Shown here one piece after another: positions 26,749 through 35,777 of a DNA stretch of 46,662 nucleotides; position 1 is the first letter of the stretch, and every line of letters begins with the position of its first letter. The notes beneath the pieces are model-generated. The model was not told where the DNA came from, did no database searches, and saw nothing but the letters and a program-made list of their open reading frames with translations. The position numbers were made by a program, and so were the translations under genes. The stretch comes from Gammaproteobacteria bacterium (GTDB taxonomy: Bacteria > Pseudomonadota > Gammaproteobacteria > Xanthomonadales > SZUA-5), in contig JAUIFV010000015.1 of assembly GCA_030430155.1 (NCBI GenBank), positions 1 through 46,662 of the forward strand, given 5' to 3'.

Positions 26749-26764
26749 AGCAAGGGCCGTGCCA
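26749..26764 (-). promoter_or_regulatory. Sigma-54 (-24/-12) promoter of the ATPase-regulator transcript
   Basis: Read on the minus strand the bases are TGGCACGGCCCTTGCT. This fits the consensus TGGCACG-N4-TTGCW at every fixed position, preceded by the favoured C. The GC of the -12 element lies 34 bases before the ATG at 26716, giving a leader of about 22 bases. Confidence 0.88.
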
Positions 26765-26850
26765 GGCTTGCGCGCGCTGCGCTTTTCCCTGCCATTGCGC
26801 GGTTCAAGGTCACGTGGAGGTCTAACCAGGACCCAATGTACCCTGCAAAG

Positions 26851-26866
26851 TGTTCGATTTCGAACA
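26851..26866. promoter_or_regulatory. Candidate enhancer (UAS) dyad for the NtrC-family regulator
   Basis: Perfect inverted repeat TGTTCGA-TT-TCGAACA, 87-102 bases upstream of the -24 element of the sigma-54 promoter at 26749-26764. A 13/16 copy precedes the promoter at 38237, and a 10/16 copy the one at 30536. Confidence 0.65.
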
Positions 26867-26959
26867 GTCAGTTGCCATCCCGGTCACCGCTACCTGCCCA
26901 GCAGCACCATCAACGCCATACCCTGATGCAGCCGTTCCTGATGTTTGATCAGGGGCGAT

Positions 26960-26976
26960 GCGGGCGAGACGCCCGC
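26960..26976. repeat. REP-like GC hairpin
   Basis: GCGGGCG-AGA-CGCCCGC, a perfect 7-bp stem, flanked by GATCAGGGGCGAT and GCTCCT. The same pattern in reverse orientation (GAGCGCCGGCG-TCT-CGCCGGCATCGCTCCTGAT parts) occurs at 30742-30758. Confidence 0.6.
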
Positions 26977-26989
26977 GCTCCTCAATCCT

Positions 26990-27010
26990 GGGCCCTGGGC
27001 CCTGTGCCCT
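26990..27010. repeat. Heptamer array L6
   Basis: Three tandem units GGGCCCT/GGGCCCT/GTGCCCT, right next to the REP-like hairpin and 52 bases from the lipoprotein stop at 27063. No left arm is visible here. The remaining part of the gap 26717-27062 holds the sigma-54 promoter and the dyad. Confidence 0.75.
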
Positions 27011-27062
27011 ACACGTCGTGCCCGGAGCCCTCGCCTCTCGACCCCAGGCCACATCCCCTGGC

Positions 27063-27692
27063 CTACCGACTCCGGTCCCGCTTCATCACCCCCCGGGCGA
27101 TGGCCAGTTCATCGGCAATGCGATTGGCCGCGCCGCCCATGAAAGTGCCGACGTTCTGCACCGCGTTGCTGGAGGCGCCGATCGGCAGCGGCCAGCTGTT
27201 GCGGTCCACGTCAAAGGTGCCCAGCACTTCGCCGCTTTGGTTGTCGGCCACCGTTACCGTGGCTTCGAAGTGGGCCTGGCCGGCAAAGCCGGTGACCATC
27301 CGCGCGGCGACATTGCCTTCTTCGAATCGGGTGATGGTGCCGCTGACCCGCAGCGCGCGGCCTTCCAACGGATCCCGCGAAACCTCCTCGAAGGCCTGGC
27401 GTTCGGTGAGCTCGGCGGCGATGCGGTCGGCGAATTCCGAACGCGCCTCGGCCAGCGCGGCGAGGAAATCAGCCAGCTTCTTCTCATCGTCGGACTGCTT
27501 GGTGGCGGTAGCGTCGAAGTTGATCACCTCGACCCGATCGTAGTCGCCGATCTGTTGCCGTGCCGAGCTGGATTCGGTGCGCAGCTTGGAGGTGGAGCCG
27601 CAGGCCACCAACAGCATTAGCGCAGCAATCGCTGCAATGCGCGTCGCGTGGCGCAGCGCGCAGCGGGCAAATCGGTACTTCATCGTAATCAT
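27063..27692 (-). CDS. Lipoprotein, DUF4410-like
   Basis: 209 residues from the ATG at 27692; an ATG at 27683 is equally possible, and the frame start at 27722 is unlikely. After a basic region, LMLLVAC gives a lipobox with Cys31, followed by GS, which predicts outer-membrane sorting. The mature part begins with a polar linker, then YDRVEVINFDATATKQ, RALRVSGTITRFEEGNVAARMVTGF, and ATVTVADNQSGEVLG, the strand pattern of DUF4410 proteins. A Gly-rich amphipathic end (NVGTFMGGAANRIADELA) follows. It sits 85 bases after permease A in the same direction, between permeases and ATPase, and may be the outer-membrane or periplasmic part of the export system. Confidence 0.75.
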   Translation of the reverse strand: MITMKYRFARCALRHATRIAAIAALMLLVACGSTSKLRTESSSARQQIGDYDRVEVINFDATATKQSDDEKKLADFLAALAEARSEFADRIAAELTERQAFEEVSRDPLEGRALRVSGTITRFEEGNVAARMVTGFAGQAHFEATVTVADNQSGEVLGTFDVDRNSWPLPIGASSNAVQNVGTFMGGAANRIADELAIARGVMKRDRSR

Positions 27693-27777
27693 GCGCAGTC
27701 CCACCCAAACCGGCGAAGGCACCAGTTTAGCCGCTTGCGAACGGATTTGATGAGAACCGGGCTGCCGCCGTCGACTA

Positions 27778-30201
27778 TCAGCCTCGCAACACGCCCATCG
27801 GCGCCACCGCCAGTGCGCGGCGCAAAGGCACCATCGCCGCCAAGGTTGCGATTGCCACCACCAGCACCGCTGCGAGTACGAAGCTCAGCGGATCATGCGG
27901 CGATATGCCGTAGATCACCGAACCCAGCAGCGGGGCTGCCAGCCAGGCCAGGAACAGCCCAAGAGCGATACCCGGCAGCAACACCCAGGCCAGGCGTGCG
28001 ATCAGCCAGCTGCCAACATCCTGATTTTGCGCACCCAGGGCGCGGCGCACCGCGATCTCGCGATTGCGCGCACTCACCTCGCCCGCCATCAGCGCAAACA
28101 GCCCGGTCAGCATCAGCACCCCGACCACCGCGGCCAGGCCCAGCGCCAGACCGGCACCCAATCGCCACGGCGCCATTGCCTTGGCCAGACTCTGCTGCAG
28201 CGGCCCGCTGTTGAAGATGGTCGCCTCGGACTCGATGCGCCACAGCGCTTCGCGCAGCGGCGGCAGAACCTGCGCAGGCTCGGCACTGGTGCGGGCCAGC
28301 ACGCTGAAGCCGCTGAACGGCGCCTGCGCCAGCGGCGGGTAGATTGCCGGCTGCAGATCCTCGGCCAGACCGGCGAAGCGCACGTCGCCGACCACGCCAA
28401 CGATCTCGCGCAGCTGGCCGAAGAACTGGACCTTCTTGCCGAGCGGATCGGCATCCGGATACCAGCGGCGTACGAAGGCCTGATTGACCAGCGCCACCGG
28501 AGGCGCATCGGCGCGATCGGCGACACTCAGATCGCGCCCGGCCAGCAGCGGTACGCCCACCGTCTGCAGATAACCGGGGCTGATCGCGCGCAGCGTGGTT
28601 TCATCCTCCGGCTGCTCGCCTTCGAGCATGTACTGCGGGGTGACCGTGGTGGTCCAGCCCGACTGCAGCGGCTGATTCTGCGCCAGCGCCAAGCTCTCCA
28701 CACCGGGAACCTGGGCCAGTTCGGCCAGCGCCCGCGTCTGCAGCTGCTGTACCGCCGGCCAGTTGGGATAGTTCTCCACCCCGGGGAAGGGGTATCGCGC
28801 CCCGGGCAGCTCCACCTGCATTTGCACCACGCCGTCGGCGCGGAAACCGGGATCGACTTTGGCGACCTTGGCCGCGCTGGAGGCCAACAGCACCGCCACG
28901 CTGACTGCGAGCAGACCCATCGACACCTGCACCATCTGCAGTCGGCGCGCCAGTCGCGCCCGATCCACGCCGCCAATGGCGCTGCGGCCGTCGGCATCCA
29001 GCGCGCCCAGGGCGAGGGTGCGGCTGGCGCGACGCGCCGGCCAGCTGCCGATCAGCAGCGCCAGACCCAGATTGAGCAGGGCCATCGCGCCAATCACCGC
29101 CGGCTGCAGTGCAATCTGACTGGCGTCGAAGTTGCCCAGCGGCAGATTGACCCGCGCCCAGGCCAGCGCAGCCTGCGCCAACAGCAGCGCCAGCAGCATC
29201 CCGCCTGCGGCCAGTAGCGCATGTTCTAGCAGCAGCTGTCGGAACAGCCGACCCGGGGCAGCGCCCAGCGCCGCCTGTACCGAGAGGCTGCCGCGACGGG
29301 TCGCGTGGCGGGCGCCCAGCAGCAGGATCAGATTCAACGCCACGGTCAGCAGCAGCAGCGCGACCAGGCCCCCGGCCAGATTGGAGCTGTCGCGCCAGCC
29401 GGCGACCAGATGGTCATGCATCGGCACCACGCGAGCCTGCCGGCCTTCGTTGCTCTCCGGGTATTTCTCGATCAGGCGCAGCGCGATGGCCTGCATCTCG
29501 GCCTGCGCCGCGGCCAGATTCTGACCCGGAGCCAGCCGCGCCAGCGCCGTGGTGTTGTGCACGCCGCGCTCGGCGGCGAAGGCGGACTGACTGCGATACA
29601 GGGAGATCCAAAGATCGGCATCCAGCCCCCAGCCGCGCTGCTCGGGCATGACCCCGACCACCCGATGCGGCTCACCCTCCAACGAAATCTCCTCGCCGAT
29701 GACCGCCTCCGAACCGGCAAAGCGGCTCTGCCAATAGTCGTAGCCGAGGACCACCGAGGCCGGCGCCTCCACGGCATCCTCTGTCGCGCTCAGAAAGCGT
29801 CCGCGGTGCGGCTGCAGGCCGAGCAGGGTGGGCAATCCGGCGGTGATCGCCAGGGCACTGCGGCGCTCGCGCCCGCCCTGGCTGTTCTCCACCGCCAGCT
29901 GCTGGCGCAGATAGCCGGCGAAGCTCTCCAGGGTGCGTGCATCGGCGATCCAATCCTCCAGATCCGGCATCGAAGTCGGCGCCAGCGTGGCGTCGGCGCC
30001 GCGCTCGGTTTGCCAGACATAGACCAGACGCTCGCCCTGGGCGTAGGGCAGCGGCGAATACAGCAGCGGCTGGAGCCAGCCAACCAGGGCACCGCCGACG
30101 CCGGTCCCCAGACCCAGCACGATCACCAGTGCCAGGGTGGTCCAGGGATCGCGACGCAGCCGCTCCCAGGCCAGGCGCAGATCCAGCCGCCAGCCCTTCA
30201 C
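27778..30201 (-). CDS. FtsX/MacB-type ABC permease A (ADOP-like)
   Basis: 807 residues from a GTG at 30201 that overlaps the TGA of the small gene upstream. The frame continues to 30555 only as an out-of-frame reading of that small gene. Layout: a membrane helix near 20-45 (LVIVLGLGTGVGGALVGWL), a MacB-like periplasmic domain to about 260 (including GRFLSATEDAVEAPASVVLGYDYWQSRF), three helices with the FtsX core, a mid-protein helix pair, a second periplasmic domain (FVRRWYPDADPLGKKV, EIVGVVGDVRF), and a final FtsX domain (SARNREIAVRRALGA) ending APMGVLRG. This duplicated layout is the ~800-residue ADOP family first named in Acidobacteria. Substrate unknown. Confidence 0.92.
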   Translation of the reverse strand: MKGWRLDLRLAWERLRRDPWTTLALVIVLGLGTGVGGALVGWLQPLLYSPLPYAQGERLVYVWQTERGADATLAPTSMPDLEDWIADARTLESFAGYLRQQLAVENSQGGRERRSALAITAGLPTLLGLQPHRGRFLSATEDAVEAPASVVLGYDYWQSRFAGSEAVIGEEISLEGEPHRVVGVMPEQRGWGLDADLWISLYRSQSAFAAERGVHNTTALARLAPGQNLAAAQAEMQAIALRLIEKYPESNEGRQARVVPMHDHLVAGWRDSSNLAGGLVALLLLTVALNLILLLGARHATRRGSLSVQAALGAAPGRLFRQLLLEHALLAAGGMLLALLLAQAALAWARVNLPLGNFDASQIALQPAVIGAMALLNLGLALLIGSWPARRASRTLALGALDADGRSAIGGVDRARLARRLQMVQVSMGLLAVSVAVLLASSAAKVAKVDPGFRADGVVQMQVELPGARYPFPGVENYPNWPAVQQLQTRALAELAQVPGVESLALAQNQPLQSGWTTTVTPQYMLEGEQPEDETTLRAISPGYLQTVGVPLLAGRDLSVADRADAPPVALVNQAFVRRWYPDADPLGKKVQFFGQLREIVGVVGDVRFAGLAEDLQPAIYPPLAQAPFSGFSVLARTSAEPAQVLPPLREALWRIESEATIFNSGPLQQSLAKAMAPWRLGAGLALGLAAVVGVLMLTGLFALMAGEVSARNREIAVRRALGAQNQDVGSWLIARLAWVLLPGIALGLFLAWLAAPLLGSVIYGISPHDPLSFVLAAVLVVAIATLAAMVPLRRALAVAPMGVLRG

Positions 30202-30491
30202 CGCTGGGCGACCAGGTGCAGCACCAGCTCGCGCTTGTCGGCATTGCAGTCCAGCGCGGTCTTGAGCGTGGCCATACGACGCTCTGAACGCTGGTCTACG
30301 GTGGCCACCGCGCTGACAGTGGGGGCGACGGCCTGCTCGATGGGTCGATGCTCGCCAACGTTGCTGGCAATCGCGCTCAGAGTCAGCCAGGGCGCAATCA
30401 GCAGCAGCGTCTTGCCTGCACCGGGATTGAACTGTTTGGCACCGCGACCCGCGACACCGTGACGCCAGGTGGGAATACCGAACCGTTGCAT
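30198..30491 (-). CDS. Small protein (97 aa) heading the permease A transcript
   Basis: AAGGAG lies 8 bases before the ATG at 30491, and a perfect sigma-54 promoter lies 45-60 bases upstream, so this short frame is very likely expressed. The stop TGA overlaps the permease GTG (GTGA), so the two are translationally coupled. The sequence has a basic, Gly-rich N-terminus, a moderately hydrophobic helix (GKTLLLIAPWLTLSAIASNVG, about 26-45) and a charged C-terminal part with two-thirds helical character (TVDQRSERRMATLKTALDCNADKRELVLHL). It could be a membrane-tethered or exported accessory subunit. I recognise no family. Confidence 0.72.
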   Translation of the reverse strand: MQRFGIPTWRHGVAGRGAKQFNPGAGKTLLLIAPWLTLSAIASNVGEHRPIEQAVAPTVSAVATVDQRSERRMATLKTALDCNADKRELVLHLVAQR

Positions 30492-30535
30492 GACTGTGCT
30501 CCTTCGCTCTGCATCGTTGCTTGCATCTCATACGT

Positions 30536-30551
30536 TGCAAGCGGCATGCCA
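30536..30551 (-). promoter_or_regulatory. Sigma-54 (-24/-12) promoter of the small gene-permease A transcript
   Basis: The minus strand reads TGGCATGCCGCTTGCA, matching TGGCAYG-N4-TTGCA at all fixed positions, with the favoured T before it. The -12 GC is 46 bases before the ATG at 30491, giving a leader of about 35 bases. Confidence 0.88.
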
Positions 30552-30623
30552 ACATCTGGAGCTATATGATTCAATGACTTACAACGCATCGCGGCGAAGA
30601 TCGGTCGTTCGCTGTCCGGTCAC

Positions 30624-30639
30624 CGTCCGCGGTCGAACG
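30624..30639. promoter_or_regulatory. Weak enhancer-like dyad upstream of the 30536 promoter
   Basis: CGTCCGCGGTCGAACG agrees with the dyad at 26851 at 10 of 16 positions, keeping TCGAAC in one arm; it also forms part of a GTCCG...CGGAC inverted repeat. It lies 73-88 bases upstream of the -24 element. Similar half sites (GTTCG, CGAACA) flank it at about 30606 and 30656. Confidence 0.35.
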
Positions 30640-30741
30640 GACCCTGACCGGGTCGACGAACATCATTTTTCGCGGGGTCGGTGGTGGAAGATCAGCCCTA
30701 CGCAAGGCCGGATCTCCACATCAGCGCGCAACATACAGAGC

Positions 30742-30842
30742 GCCGGCGTCTCGCCGGCATCGCTCCTGATACCGCAAGCACATCAAGATGGACTGAAGAT
30801 GCCCGCACAGCAAAGCCAAGCGCATGCCGGCAAGATGCCGGC
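30742..30842. repeat. Two REP-like GC hairpins in the gap 30552-30903
   Basis: GCCGGCG-TCT-CGCCGGC at 30742-30758 and GCCGGC-AAGAT-GCCGGC at 30826-30842, both with flanking GCGCTCC or CATCGCTCC. They sit just past the 3' end of permease B (stop at 30904), like other REP elements. No gene is visible in the gap apart from the enhancer-like sites near its left end. Confidence 0.6.
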
Positions 30843-30903
30843 GCTCCTCAGAGCAGATCGGCAAAGATCAATCTCAGCCATTCCACCGCGCCGTGCCGGC
30901 CGG

Positions 30904-33297
30904 CTAATCCTGCCGCAAAGCCGCCATCGGATCACTCCGCGAGACGCGCAGCGCCGGCGGCAGGGTCGCCAGCACCGCCAGCGCCACCAGCAGCGTGGCC
31001 ACACCCAGCAGCACCGGCCATTCCAGCGCCTGGGTCTGGTAGAGCAGCGATTCGATCGCGCTGCCGGCCAGCACCGCCAGCACCAATCCGGCCGCTATGC
31101 CCACAGCGGCCAGCCGCAGGCCGCGACCCACCACCTGGGTGACCAGACTCCAGCGGTCGGCGCCCAGTGCGGCGCGCACGCCCAGCTCGCGGCGACGCTG
31201 GGTCACGCTGTACAACAGCACGCCATAGACGCCGAGCGCCGCCAGCAGCAGGGTGACGGCGGCAAAGGCGCTGCTCAATCCGGCCAAGGTGCGTTCGTTG
31301 CTCATTGCCGCTTCCACCAGGGTGGTCATGGTCTGCGGGTTGCCCATTGCCAGCAGCGGGTCGACCGCCGCAACCGCAGCGCGCAGATCATTCAGCAGCG
31401 CGGCAGGTTCGCTTTGCCCGCGGGCGACGACGAACAGAAATCGATTGCCAAAGTAGTTCAGGGGCAGATAGAGCGACGGTACCTCGGGGATGGCGAGCTG
31501 ATTGCCGCGAACATCAGCCACCACGCCGATGACTTCGCAGTGTATGGGGGACTGGCTTTGATGATTTAGGCTGACCCGCTTGCCGAGCGGGTCGCCGGTA
31601 AAGTGCGCCTGGGCGAAAGCCTGATTGGCCAGCAGCACGCAGGGCCCGTCGCGGTTGTCGGCCTGGGTGAACTCCCGACCGCGCAGCAGGGTCGCGCCCA
31701 TCGCCTGCAGATAGCCGGGGCTGGCCTTGTTGTAGAAGGCTCGCGCGCCGTCGCCGCCCGGATCCATACCCTCCGGCAGCACCTGGGTGTCGCTGACGAA
31801 GTTGGACAGCGGCAAGGCGCTGGTCATGCCGCTGACGGTCACGCCGGGCACCGCGTCCATGCGTTCACGGAGCTGATCGGCAAAAGCCACCAGCGACTCG
31901 CGATCCGGATAGCGCTGCGCATTGAGATTGAGAGTAAAGGTGGCCACGCCCTCCGGCCTGAAGCCCGGATCCACCTCGCGCAGGCGGTCCAGGCTGGTCA
32001 GGAACAGTCCGGCGCCGACACTGAGCATCAGCGCCAGGGCGAAGGTCATCACCACCAGGCCGCCGCGCAGCCACTCGCCGCGCTTGGCTCCGGCGCTGCT
32101 GCGATCGCCCTCGCGCAGCGCATTGGCGAGTCGGAATCGAGTGCCCAGCTGGGTCGGCAGCAGGGCAGAACTCAAACTGGCCAGCAGCCCCAGCGCCACA
32201 CAGAACAGCAGCACCCGCCAGTCCAGGGCCGGCGCTAGCGCAATGCCGCCGCCGAGCAGGCTGCCGCTGACGAAAGACAGCACCGCCTGTGCCAGCGGCA
32301 ACGCCAGCAACACGCCGGCAACGGCCAGCAGCAGCGCTTCCATCGCCGCTAACCGCAGCAAGCGCCAGCGCCCGGCGCCCAGCGCCGAACGCACCGCCCA
32401 CTCGCGGCGGTCGCGGGTCACCCTGGCCAGACCGAGATTGATCAGGATCGCCAGCGCCACCGCCAGCACCACGAAGGTGGCTGCGAACATCACCCACAGC
32501 TGACTGCGCAGGCCGGCGGCGATGAACTCGGCCAGCGGCTGCAGCTGGCCACGATGACCGCGATTGGTACTCGGATACTGCGTCGCCAGGCGCTGTTGCA
32601 AGGCGTCGAACTCGGCCTGCGCGGCGCTGGGCGTAACGCCGGCGGCAATCCGGCCGATGGCGGTGAGGAAATAGTTGCCGCGCAGCTCGGTATCGCCCTG
32701 CAGCGGGCGCCACAGCGCTCGAGCACTCAAAGTCGGTGCGACCAGCCCGCGCGCGGCGACGCCGATGATGGTGTGCGGTTCGCCGTCCAACACCAGCGCC
32801 TGGCCCAGCGCCGCAGCATCGCCGGCGTAGCGCTCGCGCCAGAAGGCGTGGGAGAGAATCACCGCGCGCGGCCCGCCGGGACGATCCTCCTCGGCGCTGA
32901 AGTCACGGCCCAGCGCCAGCGGCACGCCGAGTACGCCGAAATAGCCCTGGGTGACCTGCGCGGCGGCCAGCTGCTCGGGCTCGCCCAGTCCGGTCAGATC
33001 GGCCTGCCAAACGGTGAAGCCGGCGACCTCATCGAAGCTGCTCAGCTCGCGGCGCCAGTCGGCCAGGTCGGCCGGATTGGTGACGTCATTGGCCGAGTAG
33101 CCCTGCGCGCTGGCGTCCACCCAGAGCATGCTCAAACGCTCCGGCTGCGGGTAGGGCAGCGCGCGCAGCAGCACCGTGTCAACGGCGGAGAACAGCCCGG
33201 TGGTGGCGCCGATGCCCAGCGCCAACAGGGCAATGGCGAGCAGGCTGTACAGCGGGCTACGTAGCAGTCGGCGCAGGGCCATACGCATCTCAGACAT
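30904..33297 (-). CDS. FtsX/MacB-type ABC permease B (ADOP-like)
   Basis: 797 residues from the ATG at 33297, with GGAGG 6 bases upstream; the frame to 33504 is spurious. The layout matches permease A: helix at about 15-40 (LLAIALLALGIGATTGLFSAVD), a MacB-like domain (GRDFSAEEDRPGGPRAVILSHAFWRERYAGD), an FtsX core (TRDRREWAVRSALGAGRWRLLRL), a second periplasmic domain (FTGDPLGKRVSLNHQ, EVIGVVADVRGNQ) and a final FtsX domain (TQRRRELGVRAALGADRWSL) ending DPMAALRQD. By sequence it groups with permease A. It starts 43 bases after permease C, in the same transcript. Confidence 0.92.
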   Translation of the reverse strand: MSEMRMALRRLLRSPLYSLLAIALLALGIGATTGLFSAVDTVLLRALPYPQPERLSMLWVDASAQGYSANDVTNPADLADWRRELSSFDEVAGFTVWQADLTGLGEPEQLAAAQVTQGYFGVLGVPLALGRDFSAEEDRPGGPRAVILSHAFWRERYAGDAAALGQALVLDGEPHTIIGVAARGLVAPTLSARALWRPLQGDTELRGNYFLTAIGRIAAGVTPSAAQAEFDALQQRLATQYPSTNRGHRGQLQPLAEFIAAGLRSQLWVMFAATFVVLAVALAILINLGLARVTRDRREWAVRSALGAGRWRLLRLAAMEALLLAVAGVLLALPLAQAVLSFVSGSLLGGGIALAPALDWRVLLFCVALGLLASLSSALLPTQLGTRFRLANALREGDRSSAGAKRGEWLRGGLVVMTFALALMLSVGAGLFLTSLDRLREVDPGFRPEGVATFTLNLNAQRYPDRESLVAFADQLRERMDAVPGVTVSGMTSALPLSNFVSDTQVLPEGMDPGGDGARAFYNKASPGYLQAMGATLLRGREFTQADNRDGPCVLLANQAFAQAHFTGDPLGKRVSLNHQSQSPIHCEVIGVVADVRGNQLAIPEVPSLYLPLNYFGNRFLFVVARGQSEPAALLNDLRAAVAAVDPLLAMGNPQTMTTLVEAAMSNERTLAGLSSAFAAVTLLLAALGVYGVLLYSVTQRRRELGVRAALGADRWSLVTQVVGRGLRLAAVGIAAGLVLAVLAGSAIESLLYQTQALEWPVLLGVATLLVALAVLATLPPALRVSRSDPMAALRQD

Positions 33298-33340
33298 CGC
33301 TTTCCTCCGGCAGTCCGTAGAGTTCTTTCCGGGCGCGTGA

Positions 33341-35773
33341 TCAGCTATCGCGCAGCGCGCGCATCGGCTCCACCGCCATCGCTCGGCGCGCCGGCAGCCA
33401 GGTCGCCAGCGCCGCGGAGGCACCAAGCAGCGCCGCGACCGCGGTAAAGGTGAGCGGATCGAAACTGCTGACCTTGTAGAGGATGAACGACAGCGCCTTG
33501 CCAAAGCCCAGGCCCAACAGCGCGCCCAGTCCCAGGCCGATGGCCACCTGTAGCGCGCCCTGTCCGGCGATCAATCGAACGATGCTGTGCCGGGAAGCGC
33601 CCAGCGCACGGCGCACGCCGATCTCGCGGGTGCGAGTGGACACCGAATAGGCGAGCACCGCGTAGAGCCCGGCGCAGGCCAGCACCAGGGCGAAGGCGGC
33701 GAAGGTGCCAAACAGATTGGCCAGCAGGCGGAAGTCGAACAAGACCACGTCCATCCAGTCTTCCATGCTGCGCAGCCAGTACACCGGCATGTCCGGATCC
33801 AGCCGCGCGGTGGCGCTGCGCAGGGTCTCGACGAAGGCCTGCGGCTCACCGGAAACCCGCAACACCGGGCTCATGAAGGACCACGGCTGCTGCGCGTGGG
33901 GCTGGTAGATGTGCTCGGCCAGATTGGGCCGGGTCACCCCGAACTCCTCCATGTCCATCATCACATCACCAACCACGCCAACCACGGTAAGCCAGGGCGA
34001 GTCGGGATTGCGCGGGTCGGCCTGCAAACGCTGCCCCAGCGCCTCGCGCCGCGGCCACAAGCGCTGCGCCAGCGAGCTGCTGACGATGGCCACCGGCGGG
34101 CTGTCGGCCAGATCGCGATCGTTGAAGTCCCGGCCGGCCAACAGCGGCACCGAGAAGACCTCGAAGTAGCCCGGGGTGATCACCGAATGATTGGCGTACA
34201 GACCGCGTTCACCGGGTGGCGGCAGGTTCTCACCCTCCAGCAGCAGCTCGCTACCGCCCACACCCTGCATCGGCACGGCGGAGGCCAGCGCGGCCCGCTC
34301 GACGCCCGGCGCCGCGCTCAGCTCACGCTGCAGCTGCTGCGCGAAGGCGGCACGATCGGCCGCTTCCGGATAGGCGCTGGGGAACATCCCCAGGCGGCCG
34401 GTCAGCACTCCATCCATCTGCGCGCCGGTGGGCACGGCTTGGATTTCCCAGACGCTGCGCACGGTGAGCCCGGCCGCGCACAGCAGCGCGGTGCAAAAGG
34501 CGATCTCGGCCAGCACCAGGGTGCGAGTCAATCGCCCGGAACGTCTATCGGTGGCGCCGTGACCGCCGTCGCGCAGCTGCGGCGCATTGGCCTGACCGGC
34601 GGCGCGCAGCGCCGGATAGAACCCGGCGGCCAGTATGGACAGCGCGACCACCGCCAGGGTGAACAGATAGGCCCAGCCGTCGACGGCGAAGTCGACCCAA
34701 TAGACCGGCGGATCCTCGCCATTGCGGATGGCGTCAATGGTCAGCGCCCCACCCCACTGCGCGCCCAACCAGCCTATCGCGGCGGCGATGACGGCAATCA
34801 GTGCGGCTTCGGCAAACACCCCGAAGGCCAGCCGCCCGCGCCCGGCGCCGATGGCGCTGCGCAAGGCCAACTCACGGGCCCGGAAGCTGCCGCGCACCAC
34901 CATCAGATTGGCCACGTTGGCGCAGGCGATGAGCAGCACCAGCACCACCGCAATGAGCATCGTGAACAGGATCTTGCGAGTGATCGGATTGATGAATTCC
35001 TCGGCATAGGGTTTGACCACCGCCAGATCGCCGCGCACCGTGTCCGGGTGGCGCTGAGCCAGCTCGGCCATCAGCGTGGCAAAGCTCTGCTGCGCCGAGG
35101 CCAGGGTCTGCCCTGGCGCCAAGTGGCCGAAGATCTCCACCCCGCGCGATTGATTGCGCGGCTGCGCGGCGACATTGGTGTCGAGCAGGGTCCACACCTG
35201 ATGCATGCGCGGAAAACGAAAGCCCTGCGGCATCACCCCGATGATGGTGGCGGCTTGGCCGTTGAGACGGATCGGCTGACCGACGATATCGGCCGCACCG
35301 GCGAAGCGGTTCTGCCACAGCTGATAGCCGATCAGTACCACCGGAGCTGCACCGGGCGCCTCGTCGGCGGCGTTGAAATTGCGCCCCAGCAGCGGCTCCA
35401 GACCCAGCGCGCTGAATGCTTCACCGCTGACGAAGGCGCCGTCGTAGCGCTCCGGCCGCACCCCATCGCTCAAGTTGATGGTGCCCTCGTCGTAGGCGTG
35501 CAGTCCGCTCAACACGCGCTGATCGCGGCGCAGGTCGACATAGTCATGCAGGCTGGGCTCGCCGGTGTTGCCCGGATCGCGCGAGTGCGCCGCCTCCAGG
35601 TGCACCAGCCTGTCGCCATCGGTAAATGGCAAGGGCTTGAGGATGAAGCCGTTGATGGCGCCGAACATGTACAGCGACAGACCGATGCCGGCGGCCAGTA
35701 TCAATATGCAGGCGCTGCTGTAGCCGGGCGACTTGAGCAATCCGCGCCAGGCGTGCTTGAGTTCAGTGATCAT
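33341..35773 (-). CDS. FtsX/MacB-type ABC permease C (ADOP-like)
   Basis: 810 residues from the ATG at 35773, 4 bases after the permease D stop. N-terminal helix with INGFILKPLPFTDGDRLVHLE, a MacB-like domain (GTINLSDGVRPERYDGAFVSG), an FtsX core (VLVLLIACANVANLMVVRGSFRARELALRSAIGAGRGRL), a second periplasmic domain and a final FtsX domain (STRTREIGVRRALGASRHSI) ending EPMRALRDS. It is clearly closest to permease D (shared INGxxxKPLPF, INLSDxxRPERY, LLIACANxANLM), which indicates an old tandem duplication. Confidence 0.93.
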   Translation of the reverse strand: MITELKHAWRGLLKSPGYSSACILILAAGIGLSLYMFGAINGFILKPLPFTDGDRLVHLEAAHSRDPGNTGEPSLHDYVDLRRDQRVLSGLHAYDEGTINLSDGVRPERYDGAFVSGEAFSALGLEPLLGRNFNAADEAPGAAPVVLIGYQLWQNRFAGAADIVGQPIRLNGQAATIIGVMPQGFRFPRMHQVWTLLDTNVAAQPRNQSRGVEIFGHLAPGQTLASAQQSFATLMAELAQRHPDTVRGDLAVVKPYAEEFINPITRKILFTMLIAVVLVLLIACANVANLMVVRGSFRARELALRSAIGAGRGRLAFGVFAEAALIAVIAAAIGWLGAQWGGALTIDAIRNGEDPPVYWVDFAVDGWAYLFTLAVVALSILAAGFYPALRAAGQANAPQLRDGGHGATDRRSGRLTRTLVLAEIAFCTALLCAAGLTVRSVWEIQAVPTGAQMDGVLTGRLGMFPSAYPEAADRAAFAQQLQRELSAAPGVERAALASAVPMQGVGGSELLLEGENLPPPGERGLYANHSVITPGYFEVFSVPLLAGRDFNDRDLADSPPVAIVSSSLAQRLWPRREALGQRLQADPRNPDSPWLTVVGVVGDVMMDMEEFGVTRPNLAEHIYQPHAQQPWSFMSPVLRVSGEPQAFVETLRSATARLDPDMPVYWLRSMEDWMDVVLFDFRLLANLFGTFAAFALVLACAGLYAVLAYSVSTRTREIGVRRALGASRHSIVRLIAGQGALQVAIGLGLGALLGLGFGKALSFILYKVSSFDPLTFTAVAALLGASAALATWLPARRAMAVEPMRALRDS

Positions 35774-35777
35774 GAGT

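Noticed and set aside
26717-27062. Short frames in the gap upstream of the ABC ATPase
   Set aside because: They cover the sigma-54 promoter, dyad, REP hairpin and heptamers; no ribosome site or coding character.
27778-30555. Permease A starting at 30555
   Set aside because: The first ~118 codons are an out-of-frame reading of the 97-residue gene and its promoter; GTG at 30201 gives a family-length protein.
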